A stretch of DNA of 6,930 nt from Candidatus Gottesmanbacteria bacterium RIFCSPLOWO2_01_FULL_49_10 (GTDB lineage: Bacteria; Patescibacteriota; Microgenomatia; UBA10105; UBA927): contig MFJZ01000026.1 in NCBI GenBank assembly GCA_001781025.1, positions 1 to 6,930 on the forward strand. The letters are read 5' to 3'. Positions 6,570 to 6,930 of the stretch are shown here, one piece after another. Every line of letters starts with the position of its first letter. The first letter of the stretch is position 1. Both the position numbers and the translations under genes were made by a program. The notes under the pieces are model-generated. The model was given only the letters and a program-made list of their open reading frames with translations, did no database searches and was not told the DNA's origin.

Positions 6570-6796
6570 TTACCCTCGTGCGCGTTCGCGAAGCATGGTG
6601 AGGACTTCTTCCTGTTTGACACACCCTTCTATTTCTCTACCACTGGGATCTTCTTCATAATTCTTTAGCGTGTCTCGGCATATTTCGGGGCTGATCGATA
6701 AATGTAAAAAGAGTTGTTGGGGTCATCGAGAAAAATGCACCTATTAATTTGTTGACACTGCATTCCTACAAATTTTGAAGGTTTACAAGTTTTCAT
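6570..6796 (-). pseudogene. Small uvrB-coupled gene broken by a one-base frameshift
   Basis: An ATG at 6796 overlaps the uvrB stop as ATGA and opens a 43-codon frame (starting MKTCKPSKFVGMQC) that hits TAA at 6667-6665. The -1 frame beside it carries a highly protein-like stretch, from SPEICRDTLKNYEEDP to VLTMLRERARG, ending at TAA 6572-6570. That second frame has no start of its own. Joining them at the run of four C (6687-6690, GGGG on the plus strand) gives one protein of about 75 residues, and the 227-nt length is exactly one base short of 76 codons. I do not recognise the product; the rebuilt protein has cysteines near the N-terminus and an acidic, helical C-terminal half. The cause may be a real deletion, a homopolymer sequencing error or, less likely, programmed frameshifting. 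The ATGA overlap implies coupling to uvrB translation. Confidence 0.6.
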
Positions 6797-6930
6797 GCGT
6801 TTGTACTCAGAGACATCTGCGTGATCGTGTCTCTCAGCTTTGCCGCCTGTTCAAAATCCAGGTCGCGGCTGGCCCTGCGCATCGCGCGGGTGAGCTGGGT
6901 CACAAACTTCTTTTTATCCTCGGGCGTCAT
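6793..6930 (-). CDS. uvrB: UvrABC system protein B, C-terminal end (cut by window edge)
   Basis: UvrB is the helicase-like subunit that receives DNA from UvrA, verifies damage and recruits UvrC. Only its last 45 residues and TGA stop (6795-6793) are in the window. They form the UVR motif, the C-terminal helical hairpin that binds UvrC: FVTQLTRAMRRASRDLDF followed by EQAAKLRD. The methionine at the window edge is probably internal, because the helicase domains must lie beyond 6930. The short tail after the motif ends SLSTNA. The gene is on the same strand as uvrA and uvrC but is separated from them by the transposable element and the small plus-strand gene. A diverged copy of this same segment lies at 5654-5758. 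Other proteins also carry a UVR motif; C-terminal placement and the uvrA/uvrC neighbourhood make uvrB the best reading. Confidence 0.85.
   Translation of the reverse strand: MTPEDKKKFVTQLTRAMRRASRDLDFEQAAKLRDTITQMSLSTNA

Noticed and set aside
6687..6690. Programmed -1 frameshift site
   Set aside because: The codons around the run (GCC CCG AAA) do not form an X XXY YYZ heptamer; a missing base is simpler.
6752..6757. TTGACA on the plus strand as a -35 box
   Set aside because: No -10-like hexamer lies 16-18 bp downstream, and it is inside the small minus-strand gene.

Overview
The window reads as bacterial chromosome built around nucleotide excision repair. Parts or all of uvrA, uvrB and uvrC lie within 7 kb, all on the minus strand. 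Short leaders, leaderless-looking promoters, tight gene packing and a membrane transglutaminase inside the uvr operon suggest a candidate-phylum bacterium, perhaps Patescibacteria/Microgenomates. That assignment is inference from gene content, not from a marker gene. TGA serves as a stop (uvrB, the small plus-strand gene) and does not interrupt the long uvrA frame, so the ordinary bacterial code fits and a TGA=Gly lineage does not.

Layout from right to left, the direction in which most genes are read. The last 46 codons of uvrB (6793-6930) overlap by ATGA a small gene whose frame is broken by one base (6570-6796). Next is a single-gene transposable element (about 5760-6524): an HUH/Y1 (IS200/RAYT-like) transposase flanked by matching 11-bp inverted ends, each able to fold into a short hairpin. 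Directly against its left end lies a decayed second copy of the uvrB 3' end (5654-5758). A short plus-strand gene of unknown function (5320-5688) runs toward it and is divergent from uvrA. Then come uvrA (2251-5226), a signal-peptide- and membrane-anchored transglutaminase-like protein (405-2246) and the first 144 codons of uvrC (1-432). The last three genes have a 4-nt gap and a 28-nt overlap and are probably one operon.

Together, UvrA finds DNA damage, UvrB verifies it and UvrC makes both incisions. The transglutaminase-like protein should act outside the membrane, so its place in this operon is unexplained. The least expected features are the uvrB-tail remnant beside the transposon, the REP-like ends of the transposon, the frameshifted uvrB-coupled gene, and two promoters whose -10 boxes lie exactly 6 nt before the start codon, implying leaderless mRNAs.
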